Origin: Flavobacteriales bacterium
GTDB lineage: Bacteria; Bacteroidota; Bacteroidia; Flavobacteriales_F; PHOS-HE28
Direction of reading: 5' to 3'
NCBI GenBank assembly: GCA_016788285.1
Contig: JAEUSW010000100.1
Location: 1 to 53,578, forward strand
DNA: 53,578 nt
Shown here: one piece after another, positions 36,514 to 44,461 of the stretch
Layout: the number at the start of each line of letters is the position of its first letter
How positions within the stretch are numbered: the stretch's first letter is position 1
Position numbers and translations under genes: made by a program
Notes under the pieces: generated by a model
What the model saw: the letters and a program-made list of their open reading frames with translations, nothing else
The model's database searches: none
Told to the model about the DNA's origin: nothing

Positions 36514-39168
36514 TCACGCCTTGCGCAGCTGCGCCGACCGGGCACCGGCCATCCGCTTGATCTCGTTGAGCTTCAGCAGGGCCTCCACCGGGGTCAGCGT
36601 GTCGATGTCCAGGGCCTCCAGCTGCGCGCGGATGCCTTCCAACGCGGGGTCGTCCAGTTGGAAGAAGCTCAGCTGCAGGTCACGGTCCAGGCCGTCCACA
36701 GCCCGCCGGCCGGGAGCGATCGGCAGTCCACCCTCCCGGTCACCGAGGTCGCCGGCATGGCTGCGTTCCAGGTGGGCCAGCACCTTCTCCGCCCGGCGCA
36801 CCACGCTCTGCGGCATGCCCGCCATGCGCGCCACGTGGATGCCGAAGCTGCGGTCGCTGCCGCCCGGCACCAGCTTGCGCAGGAAGAGCACCCGCCCGTC
36901 CACCTCTCGCACCGCCACGCTGGCGTTGCGGATCCGCGGATAGGTCGCCGCCATCTCGTTCAGCTCATGGTAGTGCGTGGCGAAGAGCGTGCGCGGGCGG
37001 CCGGGGTGCTCGTGCAGATGCTCGGCGATGGCCCAGGCGATGGAGATGCCGTCATAGGTGCTGGTGCCGCGCCCGATCTCGTCGAGCACCACCAGGCTCC
37101 GCGCCGTCAGGTTGTTGAGGATGCTCGCCGTCTCGTTCATCTCCACCATGAAGGTGCTCTCCCCGGTGCTGAGGTTGTCGCTGGCGCCCACCCGGGTGAA
37201 GATGCGGTCCACCACGCCGATACGCGCGGCCGACGCCGGCACGAAACTGCCCGCCTGGGCCATCAGCACGATCAGCGCCGTTTGCCGCAGCAGGGCCGAT
37301 TTGCCGCTCATGTTGGGACCGGTGATCACCACGAGCTGGCGCTCCTCGGGGTCCAGGAGCAGGTCGTTGGCCACGTAGGCCTCGCCCGGCGGCAGCTGCT
37401 GCTCGATCACCGGGTGTCGCGCGTCGCGCAGATCGATGGTGCGGCCATCATCGAGCACGGGGCGCGCATAGCCCCAGCGGACGGCGGTGAGCGCGAAGCC
37501 GCGCAGCACATCGAAGGCCGCCACCGCCGAGGCGGTGGCCTGCACCGAACGGATCCGCGCGCACACGGCCTCCACCAGCTCCGCGAAGCGCCGCGCCTCG
37601 AGGTCGAGGATGCGCTCCTCCGCCCCCAGGATCCGCTCTTCGAGCGCCTTCAGTTCGTCCGTGATGTAGCGCTCGGCGCCGACCAGCGTCTGCTTGCGCA
37701 CCCATTCGGGCGGCACCTTGGCCTTGTGGGTGTTGCGGACCTCCAGGTAGTAGCCGAACACGTTGTTGAAGCCCACCTTCAGGGAGGGGATGCCGGTGCG
37801 CTCGCTCTCGCGCTGCTGGGCCTCCAGCAACAGGTCCTTCGCATGGCCGCTCACGTGCCGCAGCTCATCGAGCTCCGCGTCGACGCCGGCGCGGATGACC
37901 CCGCCCTTGTTCAGCGCCGCGGGGGCTTCGGCCTCCAGGGTGCGCGCCAGCTGGTCGCTCAACGTGCTGTCCACGTCGATGCCTTCGGCCACGGCGGCCA
38001 TGGCCCCGCCCGCCCTGGCCAGCTCATCGCGCAGCGCTGCGGCGGCCTCCAGGGCGAGCCGCACCTGGTTCAGCTCACGCGGGGTGATGCGCCCGGCGGC
38101 GGCCTTGCCCGCCAGCCGTTCCAGGTCGCCGATGGCCTGCAGGTGCGGTCCGGAGCGCTCCAACAGCGACGGGTCCTCCACGCCCTGACCCACAACGGCG
38201 TGCCGGGCGCCGATCGCCACGCGGTCCACCACCGGGAAGGTGAGCCAGCGCTTCAACAGGCGCGAGCCCATCGGGGTCGAGCAGCGGTCGAGGACATCGC
38301 ACAGGGTGCGGGCCCCTTCGTTCACCGGCGCCACCACCTCCAGGTTGCGCAGCGTGAACCGATCGAGCCCCACGTGGGCCTCGGGCTGCAGGCGCGCCAG
38401 CGCGGTGATGTGCGCCAACCGCTCGTGCCGGGTGTCGCCCAGGTAGTGCAGCACCGCCCCCGCGGCCCGCTGGCCCAGCTGCAGCTCCTCCACCCCGAAG
38501 CCCTTGAGGCTCGTGGTGCCGAACTGCCGCAACAAGCGTTCCCGGGCCAGGTCGTCGCTGAAGACCCAATCCTCCAGGGCGTAGCTGTACTGCCGGCCGA
38601 TGAGCTCCTGGACCAAGGGGTCCTCGGCACCACGGGGATGCAGCAGCTCACTGGGGGCGTGGCCCTCCATGAACTTGCGCAGGCCATCCCCCTCCTCCTC
38701 GCCCACCAGGAACTCGCCGGTGGTGATGTCGAGGAAGGCCACGCCATAGCGGCCTCGTTGCGCGCAGACGGCGGCCAGCCAGTTGTTGCTCCGGTGGTCC
38801 ACCACGCGGTCGCTGAAGGCCACCCCGGGCGTCACCACCTCGGTGACCCCGCGCTCGACCACCGTCCTGGCCAGCTTGGGGTCCTCCAGCTGATCGCACA
38901 CGGCCACCCGGTGGCCCGCCCGCACCAGGCGGGGCAGGTAGGTCTCCAGCGCGTGGTAGGGGAAGCCCGCCAGCGGCACCTCCCCGGCGGCGCCGTTGTT
39001 GCGCCGGGTGAGGGTGATGCCCAGGACCTGGGCCGCACGCACCGCGTCCTCCCCGAAGGTCTCGTAGAAATCACCCACGCGGAAGAGCAGCACCGCATCG
39101 GGGTATTGCCCCTTGATGCGCTGATATTGCTGCATCAGCGGCGTTTCGCCGCGCCCCGCCTTGCCCAT
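36514..39168 (-). CDS. mutS: DNA mismatch repair protein MutS
   Basis: MutS recognises mispaired bases and starts strand-specific repair. The start complementary to 39166-39168 (MGKAGRGETPLMQQYQRIKG) gives 884 residues, the usual size; a GTG 18 bases earlier is less likely. The mismatch-reading motif is DFYETFGED (Phe34, Glu36). Walker A is GPNMSGKS with Lys623, and Walker B reads SLVVLDEIGRGTSTYDGISIA-type residues. A ST-rich LATHYHEL block follows. The Pro-rich tail of some MutS is replaced by a short helix. A possible TACTTTTC box lies at 39204-39211 on the minus strand. mutL is not in the window. Confidence 0.97.
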   Translation of the reverse strand: MGKAGRGETPLMQQYQRIKGQYPDAVLLFRVGDFYETFGEDAVRAAQVLGITLTRRNNGAAGEVPLAGFPYHALETYLPRLVRAGHRVAVCDQLEDPKLARTVVERGVTEVVTPGVAFSDRVVDHRSNNWLAAVCAQRGRYGVAFLDITTGEFLVGEEEGDGLRKFMEGHAPSELLHPRGAEDPLVQELIGRQYSYALEDWVFSDDLARERLLRQFGTTSLKGFGVEELQLGQRAAGAVLHYLGDTRHERLAHITALARLQPEAHVGLDRFTLRNLEVVAPVNEGARTLCDVLDRCSTPMGSRLLKRWLTFPVVDRVAIGARHAVVGQGVEDPSLLERSGPHLQAIGDLERLAGKAAAGRITPRELNQVRLALEAAAALRDELARAGGAMAAVAEGIDVDSTLSDQLARTLEAEAPAALNKGGVIRAGVDAELDELRHVSGHAKDLLLEAQQRESERTGIPSLKVGFNNVFGYYLEVRNTHKAKVPPEWVRKQTLVGAERYITDELKALEERILGAEERILDLEARRFAELVEAVCARIRSVQATASAVAAFDVLRGFALTAVRWGYARPVLDDGRTIDLRDARHPVIEQQLPPGEAYVANDLLLDPEERQLVVITGPNMSGKSALLRQTALIVLMAQAGSFVPASAARIGVVDRIFTRVGASDNLSTGESTFMVEMNETASILNNLTARSLVVLDEIGRGTSTYDGISIAWAIAEHLHEHPGRPRTLFATHYHELNEMAATYPRIRNASVAVREVDGRVLFLRKLVPGGSDRSFGIHVARMAGMPQSVVRRAEKVLAHLERSHAGDLGDREGGLPIAPGRRAVDGLDRDLQLSFFQLDDPALEGIRAQLEALDIDTLTPVEALLKLNEIKRMAGARSAQLRKA

Positions 39169-39187
39169 CGTGCCCGTGCCGGCCACC

Positions 39188-39195
39188 TATTTTCG
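39188..39195 (+). promoter_or_regulatory. -7 box (TATTTTCG)
   Basis: The box lies 59 bases before ATG 39255, in the divergent gap with mutS. Confidence 0.5.
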
Positions 39196-39254
39196 CCAGC
39201 CCGGAAAAGTACGGCCCGCCCGCCGTCCCCCACCCCTCCGGTTATCCACGATCC

Positions 39255-39788
39255 ATGCCCACCGACGACCGCAGGCTGTCCATCGACGAGCTGGGCCGGC
39301 CCAGCCCGGAGCAGTTCCGGACCGCTCCCCGACGGCCGGTGCGCGTGGTGCTGGATGACGTGCGCAGCCGCCACAACGTGGGCTCGGTGTTCCGCACGGC
39401 CGATGCCTTCGCCCTGGAGGGTCTCACGCTCTGCGGGTTCACCCCGCTGCCCCCTCATCGCGAGATCGAGAAGACCGCGTTGGGCGCCACCCACACCGTG
39501 CCCTGGGAGCATGCCCCCGACGCCGCCCAGGCCGTTCGGCAGCTGCAGGCCCGCGGCTACCGGGTGCTGGCCGTGGAGCAGACGTTGAAGGCGCTGCCCC
39601 TGACGGAGGTGGCGCATCCGCCCGACGCCCCGCTGGCCCTGGTGTTCGGCAACGAGCTGCACGGGGTGAGCGATGCGGTGATCGCCGCCTGCGACGGCTG
39701 CCTCGTCATTCCCCAGCACGGCGCCAAGCACTCACTGAACGTATCGGTGTGCGCCGGGGTGGTGCTGTGGTGGTTCGCCGGGCGGTGA
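39255..39788 (+). CDS. SpoU/TrmH-family RNA 2'-O-methyltransferase
   Basis: This 177-residue SPOUT enzyme probably methylates a ribose in tRNA or rRNA using S-adenosylmethionine. The knotted fold motifs are visible: SRHNVGSVFRTADAF (motif 1, Asn and Arg), LALVFGNELHGVSDAV (motif 2, Glu) and CLVIPQHGAKHSLNVSVCAG (motif 3, Ser-Leu-Asn). It lacks the N-terminal substrate-binding domain of RlmB. The target cannot be told from the sequence. It is divergent from mutS and is followed by an outer-membrane barrel gene after 138 bases. Confidence 0.93.
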   Translation: MPTDDRRLSIDELGRPSPEQFRTAPRRPVRVVLDDVRSRHNVGSVFRTADAFALEGLTLCGFTPLPPHREIEKTALGATHTVPWEHAPDAAQAVRQLQARGYRVLAVEQTLKALPLTEVAHPPDAPLALVFGNELHGVSDAVIAACDGCLVIPQHGAKHSLNVSVCAGVVLWWFAGR

Positions 39789-39898
39789 GCGGCCCGAACC
39801 CGGCCACCGGAACCCCGTAGAAAGGCAACCCTGGCCCGTTCAACAGGTCTATGGGGATAGGACGGCCGCCGGTCACTTGGCCGTTCCGCCCCAGCGGA

Positions 39899-39906
39899 TA
39901 CATTTG
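39899..39906 (+). promoter_or_regulatory. -7 box with -33 TTG (TACATTTG)
   Basis: An exact TAnnTTTG match lies 20 bases before ATG 39927. A TTG at 39877-39879 stands 19 bases upstream, the spacing expected for the Bacteroidota -33 element, so this is the most complete promoter in the window. Confidence 0.75.
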
Positions 39907-39926
39907 AACGGAAACCGGGTGGACGC

Positions 39927-40898
39927 ATGAAGGGACGCTACGCGCTTCGCATCACTGTCCTGCTGCTGACGGGCCTCCTGGGAGGCGCCGGTCTTCATGC
40001 CCAGTACTTCCGCAAGTCGAACTACTGGAAGACCAACCGCAACGAGATCACCATCGGGCTCGGCGCGTCCAACTTCCTGGGCGAGCTGGGCGGCCGCGAC
40101 CAGATCGGCACCTCCTTCATCTGGGACCTGGAGTTGAGCCAGACGCGCCCCGCGTTCAGCCTGGGCTGGCGCTACTACCTCCGCGAGAAGATGGCCTTGC
40201 GCACCTCCCTCACCTACGGGGTGCTGGCGGGCAACGACAACCTCACGGCCGAGACCTTCCGCCGCAACCGGAACCTCAACTTCCGCAGCGATGTGTTCGA
40301 GTTCAGCGTGGTGTACGAGCTGCATGCCTTCAAGGAGGAGCTCGGCCACATCTACGACCTGCGAGGGGTGAAGGGCCAGAAGGCGAGCCGGGTGGGGCTG
40401 TACGGCTTCATCGGCATCGGCGGCTTCTACTTCGACCCGCGGGGCAAGTTCAACAACAGCTGGGTGCGCCTGAAGCCGTTGCGGACCGAAGGGCAGGGGC
40501 TGCCGGGCGGGGCGCAGGAGTACAGCAACTTCGGGTTCTGCGTGCCCATGGGCTTCGGCATCCGCAAGGCGCTCACCAAGCAGTGGAGCGTGGGGCTGGA
40601 GCTGCAGCACACCACCACCTTCACCGACTACATCGACGATGTGAGCACCGTGTACTACGACCCCGAGGCCATCCGTGCGGTGAGCGGCGATGTGGGCGTG
40701 TACATGGCCGACCCCAGCCTGGGCGTGGGCGACAACGTGAACGAGCTGACCACCAGCCCCGGCCAGCAGCGCGGGGACAGCAGCGACAACGACGCGTACC
40801 TCTTCATCAAGCTGCAGGTGCACCACAAGCTCTACAAGTACAAGAGCGGCAGCAAGAAGTACCGCACCCGCATCCGCCGCCAGAAGATCATCTTCTGA
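39927..40898 (+). CDS. Outer-membrane beta-barrel protein (DUF6089-like)
   Basis: The 323-residue protein has a signal peptide (residues about 1-25, ending LLGGAGLHAQ). The body starts YFRKSNYWKTNRNEITIGLGASNFLGELGG, as in DUF6089-type barrels of Bacteroidota, and has several amphipathic strands with aromatic ends (FSLGWRYYLREKMALRTSLTYGV, RVGLYGFIGIGGFYFDP, FLFIKLQVHHKLYKYKSG-like). A long loop (about 235-285) is Asp/Gly-rich. It ends in a basic, IRRQKIIF strand. Its exact job is unknown. It has its own complete promoter and is followed by the repeat-rich gap. Confidence 0.85.
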   Translation: MKGRYALRITVLLLTGLLGGAGLHAQYFRKSNYWKTNRNEITIGLGASNFLGELGGRDQIGTSFIWDLELSQTRPAFSLGWRYYLREKMALRTSLTYGVLAGNDNLTAETFRRNRNLNFRSDVFEFSVVYELHAFKEELGHIYDLRGVKGQKASRVGLYGFIGIGGFYFDPRGKFNNSWVRLKPLRTEGQGLPGGAQEYSNFGFCVPMGFGIRKALTKQWSVGLELQHTTTFTDYIDDVSTVYYDPEAIRAVSGDVGVYMADPSLGVGDNVNELTTSPGQQRGDSSDNDAYLFIKLQVHHKLYKYKSGSKKYRTRIRRQKIIF

Positions 40899-40902
40899 GC
40901 AG

Positions 40903-41057
40903 GGTCCGCGGCTGTGCCGTGGATCTCCCCCTATCTTCCTTTCTCCTCTGCTGGTCCGCGACTATGCCGCGGATCGTCTTCTCGTCCACCCGCCATCTGC
41001 TGGTCCGCGGCCATGCCGAGGATCCGTCCCTGCCGAACCACGGCTTTGCCGCGCCTC
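40903..41057. repeat. Tandem palindromic 23-base repeats (REP-like)
   Basis: Three copies of GGTCCGCGnCTATGCCGCGGATC lie at 40903-40925, 40953-40975 and 41002-41024, about 50 bases apart; a degenerate fourth copy (about 16 of 23 matches) is at 41035-41057. Each of the first two can fold into an 8-bp stem with a 7-base loop, with G-U pairs in the stem; the third has one mismatch in the same stem. The structure rather than the loop is conserved. Confidence 0.7.
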
Positions 41058-41192
41058 CGGACTTCCACCGCGCATGTCCGACGACCTCCGTCCGCTGACC
41101 GTTCCCGTCAGTCCTTGGGACAAGCGGACCGGAGGTGGCCGGTTCCGGACAGGCCGAGCATTCGATCGGTGGGCTCCACTGAACAAGGCGTA

Positions 41193-41231
41193 GGTCTCCT
41201 CATCCGCGAGGCTCACCTCGCGCCAAAGACC
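41193..41231. other. Two-part stem-loop element
   Basis: CGCGAGG and CCTCGCG form a perfect 7-bp stem with loop CTCA (41205-41222). Outside it GGTCT (41193-41197) pairs with AGACC (41227-41231). It may be a structured RNA or the relic of a mobile element; no family is recognised. Confidence 0.35.
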
Positions 41232-41375
41232 TCCGCGTTCCTAGGCATCCCGTGGGTCGGTTCATTCGACCCGAAACACGGTATTCGCAACAGCCGCGGA
41301 CGAGCCACTCGATGCCCGTGCGGACCAACGGGAACTGGTTGCGACCTGACCACGGCGCATGCCCCGAAGCCCACG

Positions 41376-41405
41376 AAAAAGCCCCCGGCCATCGCCGAGG
41401 GCTTT
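41376..41405 (-). terminator. Terminator of the TPR lipoprotein gene
   Basis: On the minus strand AAAGCCCTCGGC, loop GATG, GCCGGGGGCTTTTTCG forms a 12-bp stem with one mismatch followed by five T. It lies 20 bases after the minus-strand stop at 41425. Confidence 0.85.
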
Positions 41406-41424
41406 CTCCGGTGCGGTTGCGGGC

Positions 41425-43128
41425 TTAGATGCCCAGGTTGTCCTTGAAGGCGCGGAACTCCAGGTCCTTGCGGGCCTTGTCGGCCAGCTTGGCGTCCTTC
41501 TGCACGGCCAGGGCGAGGTTGTTGCGCACCATGTCGCCGTTGTTCTGGCGGGCGCCGCAGATGGCCATCAGGTAGTGGCCTTCGGCGCTGTCCTTGTCCG
41601 GGCTGGCCTCCAGCATGCGCTGCGCGGCGGCGGCGTCACCGCTCAGCAGCTTCGCGAGCGCGCTGTTGAAGTCGTTCACCCCGCTGAAGCTGCTGTTGGC
41701 GCTGCCGTAGTCGCCGTTCTGGATGTGCACGATGCCCATGTTGTAGCTCACCTCCGGACCGGCGGCGGTGGACTTCTTGTAGAGCTCCATGGCCTTCTTG
41801 CGGTCGCCCTTCAGGCGGGCGCAGGCGCCGAGGTTGTTGGTGCTGATGGGGTTGTCCTGGATGCTGTTGGCCTTCTGGAACTGGGCCTCGGCCTCGGCCA
41901 GGCGGTTCTGCTGGAAGTGGATGTAGCCCACGTTGTTGGCCCCGCGGTAGTCCGTGGGGAAGATGCGCTCGGCCTCCTTGTAGATGCGGAGCTGCTCGTT
42001 CATGTCCGTGGTGAGCGTGGCGGCGAAGAGCAGTTCCTCGATGGTGAGGCTGTCCGGCATGGTGCGGCTCATGGCCGTGAGCTGCTCGTCGGTCTTGCCC
42101 ACGCGCTCGTAGTTCAGCTTCACCTCGCTGCGGCGCAGCTTGGGAAGGATGCTCTCGCGGATCTCCGTGTAGGTGGCCGCCATGTTCTTGATCTCGCTCT
42201 CGCGCTTGTTCACATCGGGGTACATCCCCAGCACACGCAGCACCAGGTCCTTGTCCGCGAAGCTGCTCGCCTTCATCTCCCGCTCGAAGCCGTCCCAATC
42301 CTCACCGTGGCTCGTGCTGGTGAACAGCGAGTCGCCCTTGGCCAGCTTGTTGCGGCCCAGTTCGGCCTGCAGCCAGCGCATGGCATGCTTGTCCCGCTTG
42401 TTGGCGAGGCCCTCGTTCATGTCCACCTCTCCTTCCGGCGAGGCGTACGCATCGATGCGGATGCCCTTGATCACCACGTTCGGGTTCTTGGCGTTGGCCT
42501 TCAGGAAGTCCTGCATGGCCTTCACATCGGCGTCCTTCATGTCCCCGTTCACCGGCACATCGCTGGCCACGTTGTAGTTGAGCTGCAGGTCCTGGCTGTG
42601 CTGGGTGATGCGCTGGAAGGCATCCTTGGCCATGATCACCTTGTCGTCGCTCTTCACCAGGTACGGCGTGGTGATGACCCCGTCGGCGATCTTCACCGGG
42701 TCGAAGGGCTTCTCCTTCTTGCCCTGCTTGCCGAGGATCTTGATCATCAGCTCGCTGGTCTCCATGCTCGGCGCGTACGCCACCTTGTCGGTGTAGTTGA
42801 AGTCCTTGCCGCTCTCGTAGGGGATCACGGTGTAGTTGCCCGCGGCGCCCTCGCCCTGGAAGCCGGCCATCTTCAGCGGGGTCTCGCCCCCGGCATAGGT
42901 GATGGCGGGCGTCAGCTCCACCTGGGCCTTCTTGTAGAAGTACTTGCCGGGGAAGTTGCCCCGGATGTTCACTGCCACACTGTCGCCCTGGACGATGAGG
43001 GGGTTGGGGTCGACCGTGTACTTGATGGTCTCGGCGTACTTGGTCATTTTGCCCAATCCGCCGCAGCCGGCAAGAAGGAGGGCTGAGCAGGCCAGGAAGG
43101 CCATGCCGCGCAGGGGGACGTGTTTCAT
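41425..43128 (-). CDS. Lipoprotein with OmpA-like segment and TPR repeats
   Basis: The 567-residue protein starts MKHVPLRGMAFLACSALLLAGC with a lipobox ending at Cys22, so it is probably anchored in a membrane by lipid. Residues about 25-200 are an uncharacterised beta-rich domain. Residues about 215-260 contain IRIDAYASPEGEVDMNEGLANKR, like the peptidoglycan-binding OmpA segment but reduced. From about 355 several TPR helices follow (YRGANNVGYIHFQQNRLAEAEAQFQKA, NNLGACARLKGDRKKAMELYKK). Such combinations occur in Bacteroidota, including envelope proteins of gliding/T9SS assemblies, but I cannot assign it to any of these. A promoter box lies at 43165-43172. Confidence 0.88.
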   Translation of the reverse strand: MKHVPLRGMAFLACSALLLAGCGGLGKMTKYAETIKYTVDPNPLIVQGDSVAVNIRGNFPGKYFYKKAQVELTPAITYAGGETPLKMAGFQGEGAAGNYTVIPYESGKDFNYTDKVAYAPSMETSELMIKILGKQGKKEKPFDPVKIADGVITTPYLVKSDDKVIMAKDAFQRITQHSQDLQLNYNVASDVPVNGDMKDADVKAMQDFLKANAKNPNVVIKGIRIDAYASPEGEVDMNEGLANKRDKHAMRWLQAELGRNKLAKGDSLFTSTSHGEDWDGFEREMKASSFADKDLVLRVLGMYPDVNKRESEIKNMAATYTEIRESILPKLRRSEVKLNYERVGKTDEQLTAMSRTMPDSLTIEELLFAATLTTDMNEQLRIYKEAERIFPTDYRGANNVGYIHFQQNRLAEAEAQFQKANSIQDNPISTNNLGACARLKGDRKKAMELYKKSTAAGPEVSYNMGIVHIQNGDYGSANSSFSGVNDFNSALAKLLSGDAAAAQRMLEASPDKDSAEGHYLMAICGARQNNGDMVRNNLALAVQKDAKLADKARKDLEFRAFKDNLGI

Positions 43129-43164
43129 GCGTTCGGGATGCTGATGGTCAGGAGGTTCCGGGCG

Positions 43165-43172
43165 CAAACATA
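43165..43172 (-). promoter_or_regulatory. -7 box (TATGTTTG, minus strand)
   Basis: An exact TAnnTTTG match on the minus strand lies 36 bases before the lipoprotein ATG. Confidence 0.7.
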
Positions 43173-43231
43173 ACAACGCCCCCGTGGGTGGACCGGGTCG
43201 ATCCGGCCAATTCTCCACGGCGCCCTGTGGA

Positions 43232-43861
43232 TCAGAGCTGCACGACGTCGAACGGCTTGGCCTGCGGGCCCTCCAGGCGCCGGCACAGGGCCTCGTACGC
43301 ACCCGGGTCCTGCAACAGGTCGTGACCGCCCAGGTCCACCACCAGCACCTGCGAGCCATCGGTCTTCTGCAGGTGGTCCATGTACAGTTCGCGGAGCCGC
43401 TCCAGGTAGTCCGGCCGGATGTCCTGCTCGTAGCTGCGGCCCCGTTCGCGGATGCGGTCGCGCACCCGCTCCAACGGCAGGTGGAGGTAGACGATGAGGT
43501 CGGGCCGTGGCAGCGAGCCGTACATGATGCGGTACAGGTCGCGGAAGAGCGTGTTCTCCTCCGGGTTGAGGGTGGCGCTGGCGAACACCAGGGATTTGCC
43601 GATGGAGTAGTCGGCCACGGTGCGCGGCGCGAACAGGTCCTGCTCGCTGGCCCGCTTCAGCTGGTGGTAGCGCTGCGCCAGGAAGCTCAGCTCCACGGCG
43701 AACGCGTAGCGCTGCGGGTCGGCATAGAAGCGCGGCAGAAAGGGGTTGTCGTCGAACTCCTCCAGCACCAGGCGCGCGCCCCAGCGTTCGGCCAGCCGCC
43801 GCGCGAGGGTGGTCTTGCCCGCGCCGATCAGCCCCTCCAACGCGATGTAGCCGTGGTGCAT
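43232..43861 (-). CDS. Deoxynucleoside kinase (deoxyguanosine/deoxyadenosine kinase type)
   Basis: The 209-residue enzyme phosphorylates a deoxynucleoside using ATP in the salvage pathway. The P-loop is GLIGAGKT (residues 10-17). EEFDDNPFLPRFYADPQRYAF and TVADYSIGKSLVFASATL resemble Bacillus-type deoxyguanosine/deoxyadenosine kinases; RDRIRERGRSYEQDI gives the lid. Which base it prefers is not clear. It starts 19 bases after the folK stop, so the two form a unit. A second, different kinase of this family lies at 49686. Confidence 0.88.
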   Translation of the reverse strand: MHHGYIALEGLIGAGKTTLARRLAERWGARLVLEEFDDNPFLPRFYADPQRYAFAVELSFLAQRYHQLKRASEQDLFAPRTVADYSIGKSLVFASATLNPEENTLFRDLYRIMYGSLPRPDLIVYLHLPLERVRDRIRERGRSYEQDIRPDYLERLRELYMDHLQKTDGSQVLVVDLGGHDLLQDPGAYEALCRRLEGPQAKPFDVVQL

Positions 43862-43880
43862 GGGGCGCGAAGTTGGGCGA

Positions 43881-44345
43881 TCAGCGCCGCCGATCGTCCA
43901 GCAGCTGCAGCAGGGTGCGGTCGCGGCCGGGGGGCACCGTCAGCGGCAGCAGGTCGGCCGCGGGCGCCAGCGCGAAGGCGCGTTCGTGCAGCCGCGGATG
44001 CGGCACCTGCACTCCGGGCCGGTCGATGCGTTCCGCGCCCCACAGCAGGATGTCGATGTCGATGCAACGCGACGCATAGCCTTCCCCACCACGCACGCGA
44101 CCCAGCTCGCGTTCGATGCCCAGCAGCCGGTCCATCAGCACCTCCGCAGCGAGGGCGGTCCCGATCAGCAGCGCGCGATTGAGGAAAAGGGCCGGCCCGG
44201 CGAAGCCCCACGGTTCGGTCCAGTGGTCACGGCTTCGGGCCAGCACCGGGCCGCAGCGCGCGGCGATGGCCTCTTCGGCCCGGGCGAAGGTGGACCGCAC
44301 ATCGCCCTGGTCGGCCCCCAGCAGCAACAGCACCTCGGCCCCCAT
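43881..44345 (-). CDS. folK: 6-hydroxymethyl-7,8-dihydropterin pyrophosphokinase
   Basis: This 154-residue enzyme transfers pyrophosphate to the pterin in folate synthesis. Family marks are VLLLLGADQGDVRSTFARAE, PWGFAGPALFLNRALLIGT, and the catalytic ASRCIDIDILLWG with its two Asp and the PHPRLHERAFALAP block. The start complementary to 44343-44345 gives the usual length; an ATG 27 bases earlier would lie inside the promoter box. A TACCTTCG box ends 4 bases before it. It is followed by a deoxynucleoside kinase. Confidence 0.95.
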   Translation of the reverse strand: MGAEVLLLLGADQGDVRSTFARAEEAIAARCGPVLARSRDHWTEPWGFAGPALFLNRALLIGTALAAEVLMDRLLGIERELGRVRGGEGYASRCIDIDILLWGAERIDRPGVQVPHPRLHERAFALAPAADLLPLTVPPGRDRTLLQLLDDRRR

Positions 44346-44349
44346 GCGG

Positions 44350-44357
44350 CGAAGGTA
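44350..44357 (-). promoter_or_regulatory. -7 box of folK (TACCTTCG, minus strand)
   Basis: On the minus strand the box ends 4 bases before the folK ATG at 44345, which implies a leaderless transcript. Confidence 0.65.
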
Positions 44358-44426
44358 CCCGGCACCTTCCATCCCCCCCGCCCACCGCTGGTGTGATCGC
44401 CGGGGAACGCCGGCGCAACGCCCGGG

Positions 44427-44434
44427 TACTTTCG
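44427..44434 (+). promoter_or_regulatory. -7 box of sppA (TACTTTCG)
   Basis: The box lies 27 bases before ATG 44462 in the divergent gap with folK. Confidence 0.6.
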
Positions 44435-44461
44435 GCCTCCGAACGCAACGACCTCCTGACC

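Larger units (their letters stand above)
40899..41375. other. Gene-free gap of about 500 bases with repeats and hairpins
   Basis: No credible gene is found here on either strand. Short open stretches have no family match and no promoter. The gap contains three or four 23-base palindromic repeats (40903-41057), a two-stem structure at 41193-41231, and a 6-bp hairpin at 41254-41272 (loop GTTCATT). A terminator at 41376 ends it. Confidence 0.7.

Noticed and set aside
40903..41057. Repeat array looking like a tiny CRISPR
   Set aside because: Only three or four degenerate 23-base units, 26-27-base spacing, and no cas genes. A palindromic repeat element is simpler.
40962..41216. 84-codon minus-strand frame in the gene-free gap
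   Set aside because: It is Arg/Ser-rich, overlaps the palindromic repeats, and has no promoter or family match.
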